From assembly GCF_001640805.2 (NCBI RefSeq), contig NC_066852.1:4324194-4388193 (forward strand): DNA of 64,000 bases, written 5' to 3'. This document shows, in pieces, positions 14,101 to 24,900 of the stretch (positions within the stretch are counted from its first letter, which is position 1; each line of letters starts with the position of its first letter). A program made the translations under genes and the position numbers. The DNA is from Lates calcarifer (taxonomy: Eukaryota > Chordata > Actinopteri > Centropomidae). A model generated the notes under the pieces. It was not told where the DNA came from and did no database searches. It was given only the letters and a program-made list of their open reading frames with translations.

Positions 14101-17100
14101 ATATACTTGTTACTTCTAATGAGAGCTCAGATCTGTAAGCATGGAAGTGTCAGATGGTCACATGACACACATGACAAACCAAACAGTTTGGTTGGCCTCA
14201 TGAAGAAGCACAGCATGCAGGGTTTTCATTCTCTGGTTAATGAGCCACCAGATGTGATTCTTGTGTACTGGAGCCTCCCAAATGTATATTGACATATTGA
14301 ATATATGTTTAACATACCCTTACTGACCCCTGTCCTCAGATGCAGATTATGTTTAATGCATGTTTGCATGACACTGGCAGAAACAACTAAAATGTTTTTG
14401 TCTATGCTTGTGAGCATGTCAGTTTGAAGCAGAGTTGGAGCACATCACAATTATGTCTGTTTGTTTTGTATGTTACGTTGTAGTGTGTTGTTTACTGTTG
14501 GAGTAAATGTTTCAGTCATTTGGGACAAGTTTGGGCACCCCTGGGCAAATTCCATATTTATTTTATTTTTGAAGTAAAAAGTAGTGAATACAACTCCTCC
14601 AACAAACAGTCTTTAAAAATGAGCCTTTCCTCAAATCCTAATGCACTGTTACTTTTTATTTCATCAGCTTCAAAACAGAAAAAAGTCATTGCTTAGTAAC
14701 AACCTCAGGGGAGATATCGCACCTTGCAAACACTTACAGACAGCTAAGAGTCTATTCTTGATATCTTGATAAATTATCATTGGTGTCATTGGTGGATCAC
14801 TTGAAGTTTTGAGATATGTATTGGCTGCCTTACTCACACAGAATGAAAGTGATCCTGTGGTCAAGGTTCATGGTGGATTTTGAGGTCTACTTTGGATCAT
14901 TGTCCTGTACCAGAAGCCAGTCTCTTTTCACTTTGACTTTCCCAACTGACTGCAGGACACGTGCGTCCAGAATTTGCTGATATTTAGAGGAATCCATTCT
15001 TCCACTTTCTGTGCAATGTTTCGTGTGTCACTGGCTGCCCAACAACCCCAAAGCAGAGGATTTTCACCCCCACGGTGAACAGTTGGCAAAGGGGCGGTTA
15101 CAAAGTACTGACTTATTAAATACTGAATTAGTAGGGTGTTTAAACTTTTCTGAATGCCACAATTACTGCATCATTTCACTCTGAAATACAGGTAATAGTG
15201 CACTAGGAAGGAGAAGAATAGCTCATTTTTAATGTGTTTGCTGCAAGGGTGGTATTTACCTAATTTCACTTCAAAAATTAAATTAATTTGCCCAGCAACT
15301 GTACCTTCATAAGTGAAAAATAGAATTAAAACAAAAAGCCTTTACTTACCCTTAATCAGGATTATTTATGGATTTTCATGTGCAGTTTCTCAAATACCCT
15401 AATAATTCTCTCTGAAACTATATCAAATGAACAAAATCATGAGCTGACACAGAACAACAAAAAATGTAAGGACATTAAAGTGACAAAAATATCACATAAT
15501 CACCAGACTTTCCTGCAGTCCTCAATCCATTCATTTAGGGAGCTGAAATAAATTCCAAAAATGTGAATGGACTTTTGGTTAATTCTTTGGCTTTGACAGT
15601 TTACCATATGATTCATTTATTCAGCATGAGCTACATACATGCATTTTGATGTTATCAGCGCCATATTAAACAACTTTTATATAGAACATCAGGTTAAAAG
15701 ACTTGAAGTTAACAGGGACATGTCCTGTGACATATGCATGTGGCATTTGGCCCACTATGGCATGTTGTTTATGTCAGTAATGAGATTTGTCCAAATAACA
15801 TAATAACATTTCCTACAATGTACCTCTCTAGGGAGTCAAGAGGATGTGATTCTATCGTATGAACCTGTGATGCGGCAAGAAAGTAAGTCGTCATTTCTCA
15901 GTAAATGTGTCACCAAAGCTAACATATGAATTGCAGTGTAATAATGAGGAGCACCTACAACAACTGTTGACATCTATCAAATGGCACATTGTTACCAAAA
16001 GGAGTTACTGGAACATCACCAAAGAAGAGTTCATATAACTTTGCATAATTCTATTGTTATTTGTTCATGTTCAATTCTGATTTATATAAACTGAATCCTG
16101 CTAATGAAGACAAGAAATACACATCAGTGTTTTAACTCACAATGAGAACTGCATTTTATGCAGTATTTTGCTTCCATCATATATGATGCTGTGTGCTGGA
16201 ACAGACAGGAGAGGACCAGCGCTCAGCTGGAATGACACAGACACACTCCACTATTGTCCATATCTAGTTATCCATACTTGTTATTCATATTTCTCTTATA
16301 TTGGAAAACACATATCCTGCAATGCATTTTCACACACAAACAAGAACTAAACCTATCCTGCACTCTACACAGTAAAATAATCTCTAGAAGGTTTACTTTC
16401 ATTCAGTTTTTTTTTTTTCCATCAGTTTTGCTAAACCGTTGGCTTTTAAAGACATTTTAAGACATGCAGTCTGTCTTTGTTTTTCCCTCCAGTTAGTTAT
16501 GCCAGACCCGTCATAATCCTCGGACCGATGAAGGACAGAATCAACGATGATCTGATATCAGAGTTCCCAGACAAGTTTGGGTCTTGTGTGCCACGTAAGT
16601 AGCTCATGCAAACAGAGCAGGAATTTATTTTGAACTGTTCATGGACAACAGTGACAAAAAAAATGATCTGAAATCACAGGTAGTATACTGTTACACAATA
16701 ATTGTTATATGATATGATGTGATACTAACAGTGTGTTGAAGTGGTGAAATGACTGTGTGTGTTTTGATTGATGTGCTTATGTGCTATAGAATCAGTTGTG
16801 GTCATGATCATACCTGCTGTTGCATTGTGACATGAATTTTCTAACAAATCAAAGAAGAACAAGCTCCCTCACACCTCCTTTCGAAAACTAATGACAGCCA
16901 CAGTTGTAACAAAAGCCATTCATCCAAAGTCTGAAACAGATGTAAACTATGTAAATGTGTACGAATGTGTTAGAGTTATAGGCCTCTAGTTTCACAGCTG
17001 TAAACTAGCTACAATTATAACTTGCTTTAGGAAACCTTTTTTTTTTTTTTTTTTTTTTTTTTTGAATACTGTTGTTAGAAATTAAATACACATTACACAT

Positions 17101-20100
17101 TACATTACATACATACACATTACAAACACATAAAGTATGTTAAGTGCAAATCCTACCAGATATGTAGATATAGAAGTTCTGAAATGGATATTCTAGGAAT
17201 ATTAAACAAGTAAAAATTAAGTATAAGAGTGCTTTTTTCATTGTTTTAGGATGGGTGTGTTATGAATTGTTACTTCCTCCTAACACCCCTCTGGGCAGGG
17301 AACACAGATGCACACTCAGACACGTATAATATTATAGATAACTGTAAAGTACATGTAGTAAGTGAGAGTAAACCCTAGCAGTTATGTTCACAGACGCCAC
17401 AGAGACATTATAGGAATATTATACAGGGACTGAAATGTGTAAGTAAACTGGAATTATTACTATTATCTTTTTTAATGTGTCACTACTTAACATACTTTTT
17501 TTGTATAGTTGCGTTTTATCAAGTCAAATTTCACATTTAGGTTTGTTATTTTTATGCACATAGAAACTGAATTTATAAGCCACGAGAAATTAGTAAATGT
17601 TTCACGTCAGATTTCCATCAGCAGATAGTCCGAACAATCTCAGTGATGAAGTGAAATTTGACCGTTAAACTTTTGTGTAACTGTGATGAGATTCATGATA
17701 TCATGAGCTGAGATAACTAGTAGAGGTCACACAGAGAATTATTTTTAGCCTTTTCAGTTTCATTACCATCTCCTGTCCACATGCCACAGTGAAACTAGAG
17801 GCTCTAATCTAATCACTACACACTAAAGCTCTAATCTTTTACACACAATGCTAAGAAAAAGACGTTGAATGCTATTTATTTAGCTCTAAAAGCCCTTTTT
17901 TCTAATATCATGACACTAAATGAAGAGGCAAGGAAGATGGATATAAGTGCTGTTTTTGGTTCACTACATATAGTAAATGCTTTATAAGAGAAAGCTGCCC
18001 ATGAAACGTGTAATGCTGCCATAGTAACATGAATGGAGGCACCATTATCAGCTTAAGTTACTGTTTTTTTCTGGTTTGTTTTTGTGTGTGTGTGTGTGTG
18101 ACCCCACTACCTACACGTAACCCTTTTTTAGCTCATCCTAACAGAATCACCTTACTCCACTGTGTGTTGTGCGATGTGTTTGTCATCAGCCAGAGAAGTT
18201 TTTATTTTGCATGTTCTGATTTACCCATCTCTTTTATTTCAATTTACTTTTTAAACCATATAAAGCAGCTGTCAGTTCAGGGCACCAAGGTAAGTGAGTG
18301 GACAAGCTGAGTTGATTGTTCCATCCCTTCATTTAGAAAATGAGTCTTGAAGTAATTTGTCCCCCTAAATACTTAGAATCCTTTGGGTTGGGTTAGGGTT
18401 AACCTTAACCAAAACCTTTTGGAACTGTAGTTTGTGTAGAATTAGTTTGGAGTGGTTAGTATTAGGACACTGTTGTTATATATATTTGATAATAGTACAC
18501 TTCCTACCTCATAATTTATCAGTCACTTTCTTTTGTTGTTAGACTCTCACAGTGTTTTGTTCTAGCAGTTTTTCATCGAACAATGTATAATTAGGAATCC
18601 TTTATTTGCCAAAGCTAGAGGAACATTTAGCCTTTTGCATCACAGTAGAGGAGGATTCACCCCATTTGCTCTCCATATAAAAAAGTTTAACAAAGGTACC
18701 TATGCAAATTTCAGAACAAGCACTTAAACATGTGATTGGGTATTTTGAATGGATTTATATGGTAAATGTAACACAGTTATTTTGAGGATTCAGGGTTTTT
18801 TTGTTTTTTTTTCTTTCTAACAACTGACAAAACTCTGGTTGCCACTTCTTCAGGTCATTTTTAACAGCACAGAGCAGCAAAGCACTGTCCTCACCAAATA
18901 TAACAGTTGTAATATCTCATGGATGAAAGCAGCAGGTTTTATTGGAACATATAGTGTTAATTTTAACAAACACTGATATTATCAGTGGTGTCACAAGAGG
19001 CTCCATTCATTTCTATAATGGTCTTGTGGTTATTACAAAAAGGTATCGCAACTAATGTACAGTGTGTTTGCATATAGCACCTACTTTTTAGACCTGAGTG
19101 AGATCTTATGAGTGAGAATTAAAAAGGACATATAACAGGTGTCTGCTTGTCGTGTCATTGCCCATTAGTTACTGAGTTATTTCCTCATTTTCCTCCTTGC
19201 ACCAAAGATACCACTCGGCCAAAGAGGGACTACGAGGTGGACGGGCAAGACTACCACTTTGTGATGTCCAGAGAGCAGATGGAGAAAGACATCCAAGAGC
19301 ACAAGTTTATTGAGGCGGGACAGTACAATGATAATCTTTATGGAACAAGTGTCCAGTCTGTGAAATATGTGGCTGAAAGGGTGAGCCTCTGATCTGTTAT
19401 AAAAGCTGCATGTTGCACCACATCAATTGTGAAATATATGTTGATAGGACAATGTAATGGCTATAGAACAATGATCCTATGTGTGTTTAGACTGTCCTTA
19501 TCATAGCGCTGCTTTTCTTATTCAAATTGGGATTGTTACGCTTGTTGCTTGCTTTGGACAATCTAATGTTTGCGACAGCAGCGCCAACTGTAATACTACT
19601 CAGCAAAAATCCAAAATTTGTCTGTTGCTGCTTTAAAGGATCTAACAAGGTGCAGCTTTGATATTATAACCTGAGAGATCAGAGTCAAGTCAAGTCAAGT
19701 CAGTTTTATTTACATAGCGCCAATTCACAACAGAAGTTATCTGGAGGCACTGTACATATAGAGCAGGTCTAGACCAAACTCTTGATCTTAAATTTACAGA
19801 GAGAGACCCAACAGATCCACCATGAGCAGCACTAGGCGACAGTGGCAAGGAACAACTTCCTTTAAGAGGCAGAAACCTCGAGCAGAACCAGACTCAGGGT
19901 GGGCGGCCATCTGCCTCGACCATTTGGGTTTAGACAGAGGTGGGGGGGGTAAGAGAAAGACAACATTGTAAATACACAGACTAAGTCAAAATGTAAATAG
20001 TAGTAATAATAATGATAATTATAGCTAAAGGAATAATAATGACAGAGCAGTGAAACATTAATAGCAATAACACTACCACTAACACTAATAAATGTTAAAT

Positions 20101-20181
20101 TGTTGTAACATCAGTTGAGCTGGATCATGGGAGCAGCAGGAGACTCTACAGCTCCGGAGACAGAACCCTGCAGTAAGAGAG

Positions 20182-20212
<31 letters not shown>

Positions 20213-21994
20213 GAAGCACAGCCTGGGCACTGATGTGCTTGAGGAAAGAAACACACAGAGTGATGCAGTGATATTAAGATGGTTTACAGTAATCTTGTCT
20301 GCAGGACAACATGGACAACATTTACTAACTACTAAGCTTAACTGATGCATTGAGGCTGACCCAACCCGCTGAACGTAAAAAGGTAACCTGAAATAAGAAT
20401 CATAATAAAATGCTAACCGAAAGTTAAGGCATAGAGATGAGTTTTTAGTTTGGATTTAAAGGCCTCAACTGACTCAGCCTGTCTAATATCAATAAGGAGG
20501 TTGTTCCAGAGGAAGGGGGCCCAATAGGAGAAGGCCCTGCAGCATTAGGAGCATTTTAAAGTCTGATCTAACATGAATAGGGAGCCAATGAAGGGAGGCT
20601 AAAATTGGAGTAATGTGGTCAAATCTTCTTGATTTGGTTAGCATTCTAGCTGTAGCATTTTGAACCATTTGTAGGCTTTTAGTGCTAGGATGTGGTGGTC
20701 CCACAATTGTCAAGGGATGTAGTTACTTGACTTGACTTGACTTGAGCTAACTTGACTTAGCGTGCTTTTGTGTAGTACATCTCTTGTAACTCAGTGCCTC
20801 TGTTTCAGGGTAAACACTGCATTCTGGATGTGTCTGGAAATGCCATCAAACGACTACAAGTAGCACAACTCTATCCCATTGCCATCTTCATAAAACCTAA
20901 GTCTATTGATTCATTAATGTAAGTATTCTTATATCGCACTATAATGTAGCTGTTAGCAGATGGAGCACACAGAAGTGTTGTATTTAAATTCATTAACAAC
21001 TGCAGCTCGTGCTGTGAGCACCACAAGTGGAGGCTGGTGTGTGAACTCATAATGAGAACATAGTAGAATACATTTGTAATAAATGAAATAATTCAACACA
21101 GAAGTTATGATTGCTCACAAAACTGTACATTAATAAACACTTAACATGTCCTCATATCTGCTTACAACTACACTGTAATGTTTGTATACTGCTTGTAATC
21201 ACTACAAAGGGGGACTGAAAGTGAAGTGTTCCGTGGACTTTTATTCACAGTTGTCATAAGTTATATCAAAATCAGAGACAGAATCATGTCTGGGTCTGTA
21301 ATATTTTGTGTCCTCTCCCCCTGTGCAGGGACATGAATAAGAGACTGACAGAGGAGCAAGCCAAGAAAACATTTGACAGGGCTATGAAGCTAGAGCAGGA
21401 GTTTGGTGAATTCTTCACAGGTATGGTATTAATAAGCGTGCAAAAGCAAAAGTATATGAACTCAAAAGGCTGGCTAATGCTAACTGCTGATTTAAAAGCT
21501 CTTTGTTCCAACTTCTCACAGAATAGAATGAACATTATATAAGTTAAATATTAGTTTTTAAAGTGAAATAATTCAAATTAGACATTTTGCTTAGATTTCA
21601 GTATGTGTAAAAATGTTCTGGTTTTTGTTGTTGTTGTTCTGTGTTTCATACACACTTTTCAGTCAAAATAAAATATGCTGTCATTTTATGTTGACCAAGG
21701 TAAGCTCATGTTTAGGTCAGACAATCCAGGTGATTCAAGCAAAAACATTTTTACTCTACTACTCTAGTCTACACATAGGGGCTTAAACATTTGACCGCTG
21801 ATGCATGTGTGGCTGTAAAATCTAAATTTGATGTACCTATTCTATATAAAGTTCCACAATACATAAATAGTTCCCTTTGCTCTGCAGCTCTGGTACAAGG
21901 AGACACCTTAGAAGACATTTATAACCACTGCAAACAGGTCATAGAGGAACATTCAGGACCCTATATCTGGATCCCCTCAAAGGAAAAACTATAA
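1904..21994 (+). CDS. dlg2: dlg2 (PSD-93/chapsyn-110) 3' half: PDZ3-SH3-HOOK-GK, 12 spliced exons
   Basis: DLG2 is a membrane-associated guanylate-kinase scaffold that clusters receptors and channels at the postsynaptic density. Exons: 1904-2116, 4625-4727, 9311-9425, 9905-10081, 10534-10609, 13078-13174 (alternative 13658-13703), 15832-15882, 16493-16594, 19208-19380, 20809-20918, 21329-21420 and 21888-21994. All junctions are GT-AG and phase-consistent, giving 471 residues from the ATG at 1904. PDZ3 is at about residues 20-101 (TGLGF carboxylate-binding loop), SH3 at about 139-205, the HOOK linker at about 205-277 and the GK-like domain at about 281-460. The GK domain has ILGPMKDR where active kinases have a P-loop, so it should be a protein-binding pseudo-kinase, as in other MAGUKs. 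Assignment to DLG2 rather than DLG1/3/4 rests on [22 protein letters not shown] and the C-terminus [12 protein letters not shown]1 and PDZ2 exons lie off the left edge. Confidence 0.95.
2117..4624 (+). other. dlg2: dlg2 intron
   Basis: AT-rich intron between the two PDZ3 exons, with donor gtgagt and acceptor acag. No coding exon or confidently classified repeat was recognised inside it. Confidence 0.8.
4625..4727 (+). CDS. dlg2: dlg2 exon, second half of PDZ3
   Basis: Encodes [20 protein letters not shown] and then [10 protein letters not shown], the C-terminal part of PDZ3 including the helix with the HEQAA signature. It joins in phase 0 to the preceding exon and leaves one base (phase 1) before a gtgagc donor. 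Confidence 0.95.
6823..6867 (+). other. dlg2: candidate 45-nt cassette exon in dlg2
   Basis: A pyrimidine-rich tract ending in atcag at 6821-6822 precedes 45 nt containing CpGs that are otherwise scarce here, followed by CAG|gtttgt. The length is a multiple of three. Inserted between the phase-1 exons at 4727 and 9311 it stays open, adding about 15 residues ([15 protein letters not shown]) between PDZ3 and SH3. This is inference; I do not recognise the peptide from DLG family members. Confidence 0.25.
7870..7909. repeat. (AC)n-rich microsatellite
   Basis: Run of AAAC/AC units in a dlg2 intron. Confidence 0.9.
8072..8115. repeat. (GA)n microsatellite
   Basis: About 44 nt of GA repeats with one interruption (gaaaga). 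The low-complexity minus-strand open frame over it (SLSL-rich) is a product of this repeat. Confidence 0.95.
9311..9425 (+). CDS. dlg2: dlg2 exon, PDZ3-SH3 linker
   Basis: Encodes [20 protein letters not shown] and then [19 protein letters not shown], the conserved DLG linker leading into the SH3 domain. The acceptor is tctttcag and the donor gttggt. It starts by completing a phase-1 codon (E) and ends in phase 2 (AG of an arginine codon). The donor is weaker than its neighbours, but the protein continuity is unambiguous. Confidence 0.95.
9905..10081 (+). CDS. dlg2: dlg2 exon, SH3 domain core
   Basis: Encodes [20 protein letters not shown] followed by [20 protein letters not shown] and GVIPSKRR, the SH3 fold of MAGUK proteins. 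The ALFDY and WW positions are visible. Phase 2 in and phase 2 out, with donor gtgagt at 10082. Confidence 0.97.
10534..10609 (+). CDS. dlg2: dlg2 exon, SH3-HOOK junction
   Basis: Encodes [20 protein letters not shown] and then FDSKG, the basic start of the HOOK linker, which in this family binds calmodulin and other partners. It ends in phase 0 before gtaagt, so it can join either of the next two phase-0 exons. Confidence 0.95.
10610..13077 (+). other. dlg2: dlg2 intron with a long hairpin
   Basis: Intron before the first alternative HOOK exon. It contains the inverted repeat at 11706-11804 and an AT-rich stretch near 12560-12650. No other exon was recognised. Confidence 0.75.
11706..11804. 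repeat. near-palindromic hairpin, about 99 nt
   Basis: The left arm starts GCTAGAGTTGAAGGTAACT and later has GCTTTTAGGTTTCTT. The right arm, read in reverse complement, is GCTAGAGCTGAAGGTAACT and then GCTTTTAGGTTTCTT. The outer and inner arm segments match almost exactly, separated by unequal internal spacers and a loop of about 10 nt. It could be a small foldback transposon or a structured RNA in the intron. The sequence alone does not decide. Confidence 0.8.
13078..13174 (+). CDS. dlg2: dlg2 alternative HOOK exon A
   Basis: Encodes [20 protein letters not shown] followed by [12 protein letters not shown]. This is the basic FPFYK-containing HOOK insert known in DLG-family splice forms. The acceptor is ctcacag and the donor gtaagt. 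It has 97 nt, phase 0 in and phase 1 out, the same phase behaviour as the exon at 13658-13703, so the two can be exchanged. Confidence 0.93.
13658..13703 (+). CDS. dlg2: dlg2 alternative HOOK exon B
   Basis: Encodes [15 protein letters not shown], closely resembling the [15 protein letters not shown] segment that I recall from a mammalian DLG2 isoform. The acceptor is ccaatag and the donor gtaagt at 13704. It has 46 nt, phase 0 in and phase 1 out. Joined to the exon at 15832 it reads TKTFRSQED. It is not part of the 12-exon model, which uses exon A. Confidence 0.85.
13704..15831 (+). other. dlg2: dlg2 intron with Tc1/mariner fossil
   Basis: Intron between the alternative HOOK exons and the exon at 15832. 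It is mostly AT-rich and contains the decayed Tc1-like transposon at 14527-15150. No exon corresponding to the mammalian ASDSESS-type HOOK insert was recognised by eye. Confidence 0.7.
14527..15150 (-). mobile_element. decayed Tc1/mariner-like DNA transposon
   Basis: Short terminal inverted repeats resemble AAGTTTGGGCACCC at the left and the reverse complement of GGGTGTTTAAACTT at the right. Read on the minus strand, fragments give [20 protein letters not shown] and LVQDNDPK, matching the Tc1-like transposase region around the second catalytic aspartate (QDNDPKHTS type). Frame changes and stops show it is inactive. It sits in a dlg2 intron. Confidence 0.8.
15832..15882 (+). CDS. dlg2: dlg2 exon, HOOK end
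   Basis: Encodes (R)[16 protein letters not shown], equivalent to GQEDLILSYEPVTRQE of mammalian DLG2. The acceptor is ctctctag and the donor gtaagt. It has 51 nt, phase 1 to phase 1. Confidence 0.95.
16493..16594 (+). CDS. dlg2: dlg2 exon, start of GK domain
   Basis: Encodes [20 protein letters not shown] and then [14 protein letters not shown]. The segment ILGPMKDR occupies the place of the ATP-binding loop but lacks the GxxGxGK(S/T) pattern, as expected for the inactive GK fold of MAGUKs. Acceptor ccctccag, donor gtaagt, phase 1 to phase 1. Confidence 0.97.
17037..17063. repeat. poly-T tract
   Basis: Uninterrupted run of about 27 T on the plus strand. It could be a retroposon poly(A) tail on the minus strand, but no clear element is attached. 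Confidence 0.9.
18266..18289 (+). other. dlg2: candidate 21/24-nt microexon in dlg2 GK domain
   Basis: Exon-like segment with tandem acceptors (aaag at 18265 or cag at 18268) and a consensus gtaagt donor at 18290. Lengths of 24 or 21 nt both keep the phase-1 frame. Inclusion would read [18 protein letters not shown] (24 nt) or [17 protein letters not shown] (21 nt). The acceptor tract is only moderately pyrimidine-rich. This is inference; transcript evidence is needed. Confidence 0.3.
19208..19380 (+). CDS. dlg2: dlg2 exon, GK domain
   Basis: Encodes [20 protein letters not shown] followed by [20 protein letters not shown] and [18 protein letters not shown]. It corresponds to the GMP-binding half of guanylate kinase, which in MAGUKs is reused for phospho-peptide binding. 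The acceptor is accaaag. The donor gtgagc follows directly at 19381. Phase 1 in, phase 0 out. Confidence 0.97.
19683..20745 (-). mobile_element. L2-like LINE, 3' end, antisense to dlg2
   Basis: On the minus strand, 20489-20713 encodes a remnant of the LINE ORF2 C-terminus ([20 protein letters not shown], then [10 protein letters not shown]). It is followed by a 3' UTR ending in a tail of the type tgttgtgaattggcgctatg and taaataaaactgacttgact, typical of fish L2-like elements. TTGAC/GTCAA pentamer arrays flank both ends in opposite orientation (19683-19702 and 20724-20745). A (GA)n tract sits inside at about 20174-20214. It lies in the intron between the exons at 19380 and 20809. Confidence 0.8.
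20174..20214. repeat. (GA)n/(GAAA)n microsatellite
   Basis: Purine-only GA/GAAA repeats within the L2-like fragment. Confidence 0.9.
20809..20918 (+). CDS. dlg2: dlg2 exon, GK domain
   Basis: Encodes [20 protein letters not shown] and then [16 protein letters not shown], the central strands of the GK fold. Acceptor ctgtttcag, donor gtaagt, phase 0 in and phase 2 out. Confidence 0.97.
21329..21420 (+). CDS. dlg2: dlg2 exon, GK domain
   Basis: Encodes [20 protein letters not shown] and then [11 protein letters not shown]. The EFGEFFT segment is closer to DLG2 than to DLG1 or DLG4. The acceptor is ctgtgcag and the donor gtatgg. Phase 2 in, phase 1 out. Confidence 0.97.
21888..21994 (+). CDS. 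dlg2: dlg2 terminal coding exon and stop
   Basis: Encodes [20 protein letters not shown] and then [15 protein letters not shown], ending at TAA (21992-21994). The C-terminus SKEKL is diagnostic for DLG2 within the family (DLG1 has AKEKL, DLG4 has ARERL). Confidence 0.97.
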
Positions 21995-24900
21995 CTCATC
22001 ACCCTGGAAGGGAGTCTGGACTGCTAGAAACTAGTAATAAGATGTAAAATATGATAACTGTATTGCGATGAACAGTCTTCACAAATAATTATTCTGATAT
22101 GTTTTTTTAATTTTGTTTTATTTTCTCTCTGGTTTGGTTATTGCTTTGTTTTTCACTCTACATGAATGTTCCTGAATGTATACTGGAAAGTGTTTAGGAA
22201 ACAGTTTAGGAAACATGAACTGTTATTGGATATTTGATGATTTTTATTTGAACAAAATGGAAAAGAAATGGCATGGAAACTAAATAAATATGGGTATGTG
22301 TCCATGTCGGCACTGTGTTAACAGGAAATTGGAGATGGTATATATGTTACGGATGTCTTTGCTTTGCTAACATAGGAAGGAAAATAGGTATTCCAACTCT
22401 CCCTTCACATTACAGCAACTAACAAATAATAGCAAAATTATAAAGTTTAATGTTTTGTCTGAGTTTGCATCTGTGCATCCCCTGAAAACAGCTTTATTTT
22501 TGTTTACACTGTCAGTTCTTCCTTAAATCACTGTATTTATTTCTCTGACATGAGGATGTGTGAGGAAAATGTTTTATTCACTGTAAAATTGTCATGTCAT
22601 TTTTTTATTATTTAAAAGCAGACATTACTTATTCAGCTGTTGCACTGACAATGATAAGTAAAGGGAGAAAGCTGCTATCTGTAATGGAGATGTAACACTA
22701 TATTTTGCTACTTAACTTGCTAGAGGGCACAAAAGCACAGAATTATTTATTATTCAGAACATAACTTTGATTAAAAGGTCATTTATAGAGCATATTTTAT
22801 TTGAGTGATGTAGTATGTTGTGACTGGATGGCTGGGAATTTTATAGTTAAAGAGACATCTGATGTTCCAATATTTTGTAGACTTGGAGAGGAGAGGGTAG
22901 TCAAAGTAGTGATTTAATTTAATACTGAAACACATTTTTGTCTTTTGAAACTAACAGCAGGACAGCGAAGAATATGAATAAAAATAAAGAAAAATGTTTT
23001 TGAAAGAATAAAAATTGGACAAAATGCAAATATTATCAAACATGAATATTCTGTAGCAACATTGTGGAGTCATAAAGGAAGAGAAGAGAAGGCAATTTAG
23101 ATGTGTTGTTTCCTCAGGCAGGCAGTTCCAATGTCCTAATGAGAAATGTTTGACAATAATGATTGATTTACAGATTGGGAAGACCTAACACACAGTCTGA
23201 TTTAAAACACATACACATTACACACACGTTATTTGCAATTGGTGTTTTCTTCTGCAGTGTTTCCCTTTGGAATAAAAAATATCAGTTTGACTCTGACTGC
23301 TGAATATTAACTACAGATAAAGGGGGGGGTGAGGGACTGAAGATTTTGCCACTTTAGAAGTGCATTATGAGGGAATCTGTAATGGCCAGTATAAACCAGA
23401 GGAATGATTACTGCAAACAGTTTCAATGTTCATATGATATGAAAATTGTGAACCTGCCCTTTAATTGTTTGGTATGAAAATATAACCATTTAATGATATT
23501 GACAATGTACACAAAGTATTAATCATCAGTGACATCAGCCTACAGTATTGACCCTCAGGTAGCCTGTCACTGAACCTTAATGATTACATCTCTGTGTGAT
23601 GTGTCTGAGCTATAGAAACCATGACTTGAGAAATGAGCAGAACACCTGACAGGATAACAAGGACTATCCTGAATCATCTACAGAGAGCCTGGAGACCTGA
23701 ATAAAGTAATCTCAGATTTATTGCCATTTTGTTCAGAAGAGGGGGAGCCCTGATTATCCTGCGCAGATGCTTAACAGACCAAGCATGATACAGTATATCC
23801 ACTATATATAGTTTACTCACCAGTGGCTTGCCTTGTTTGAAAGGGCATACAATATAGTACCTCGCTTTATTAAAATTAGAAAATAAATATCCATCATGTA
23901 CTTAAAGCACTTGGAATGGCTAATGCATCTAACCAATGTGATGATCTTCCTGTTCTGTTTAATTGCTATGCCATTGGCTGTTAGACTCCCATGACAAGAA
24001 TTTGTGAGTGATATATATTCTAGTGTTACTGCTATTTGATTTAGACAGCATGTTTCACCCAACCTGTTTAAAATTAAATATAGAAGTTACGTTAATTGCA
24101 GGTATGTTTCTGGTCAATGGGACATTTCAAAAGTGCACTTAATCATTGTTTTTTGTAATGAAAATAGGCACTGTATGGTAATGAGGCAAATATAAATCAC
24201 ATCCATTGATTATTCTGTAAGATGGAACAGTGAAACCTGAGAAGATTGAACTGCTTGTATGGACCACATACTGTACCTGTAGTAGACTGATGTGAAGCAA
24301 GTAAAACACACTGCAGTTTCTAAAATGAGAGTGTTTTTTGAAGAAGATACTGTGTTTATGAAGACATAAGATCATCTTTCTCTTCTCCCTTGTCATAGGT
24401 TGGTTGTGGCTGATGGACATTTTCAGCTGTGATATGTGTTGGTCAATGCATATGTTTGCAATATGTTTCAAGATATCTACCATTATTCTTTTGCAAATTT
24501 TCCATAAAGTATTGGTCACCACTTGCCTTAACAGAGTAGGTTTACTGTGCATCAAAGATGGAAGCTTATAATTGTACTTTTCCTTTGACAATAGAAAATT
24601 ATATTTAGTCCTCCTTCATGTAAGAGAGCTGAATGAAATCTAAGCTATATGACATTGTGCTGAGGGTGCTGACACCTTGTACTTACAACATTAAAGGCTG
24701 AAGAGATATTTTATATTTTGTAATTTTATCTTAAAAATTAGCATTTCTGTGGCAACAAGAAAAACCTTTTAAAATGATGCTGAATGATGAGACACCTCAA
24801 TATTTTGGCCATTGTTTTTCAAAAGTGTAATTGGCCAGCATTATGATGACATATAAAAGAAAATATATCATCAATATTCTGGCTTGATACTTATACAGTA

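Larger units (their letters stand above)
16595..19207 (+). other. dlg2: dlg2 intron with candidate microexon
   Basis: A 2.6 kb intron inside the GK domain. It has a poly-T run at about 17037-17063, a short GT run near 18084-18102 and an in-phase 21/24-nt exon-like segment at 18266-18289. Nothing else coding was recognised. Confidence 0.75.

Noticed and set aside
18383..18412. Telomere-like ggttgggttagggttaacc
   Set aside because: Too short and degenerate to call an interstitial telomeric repeat.
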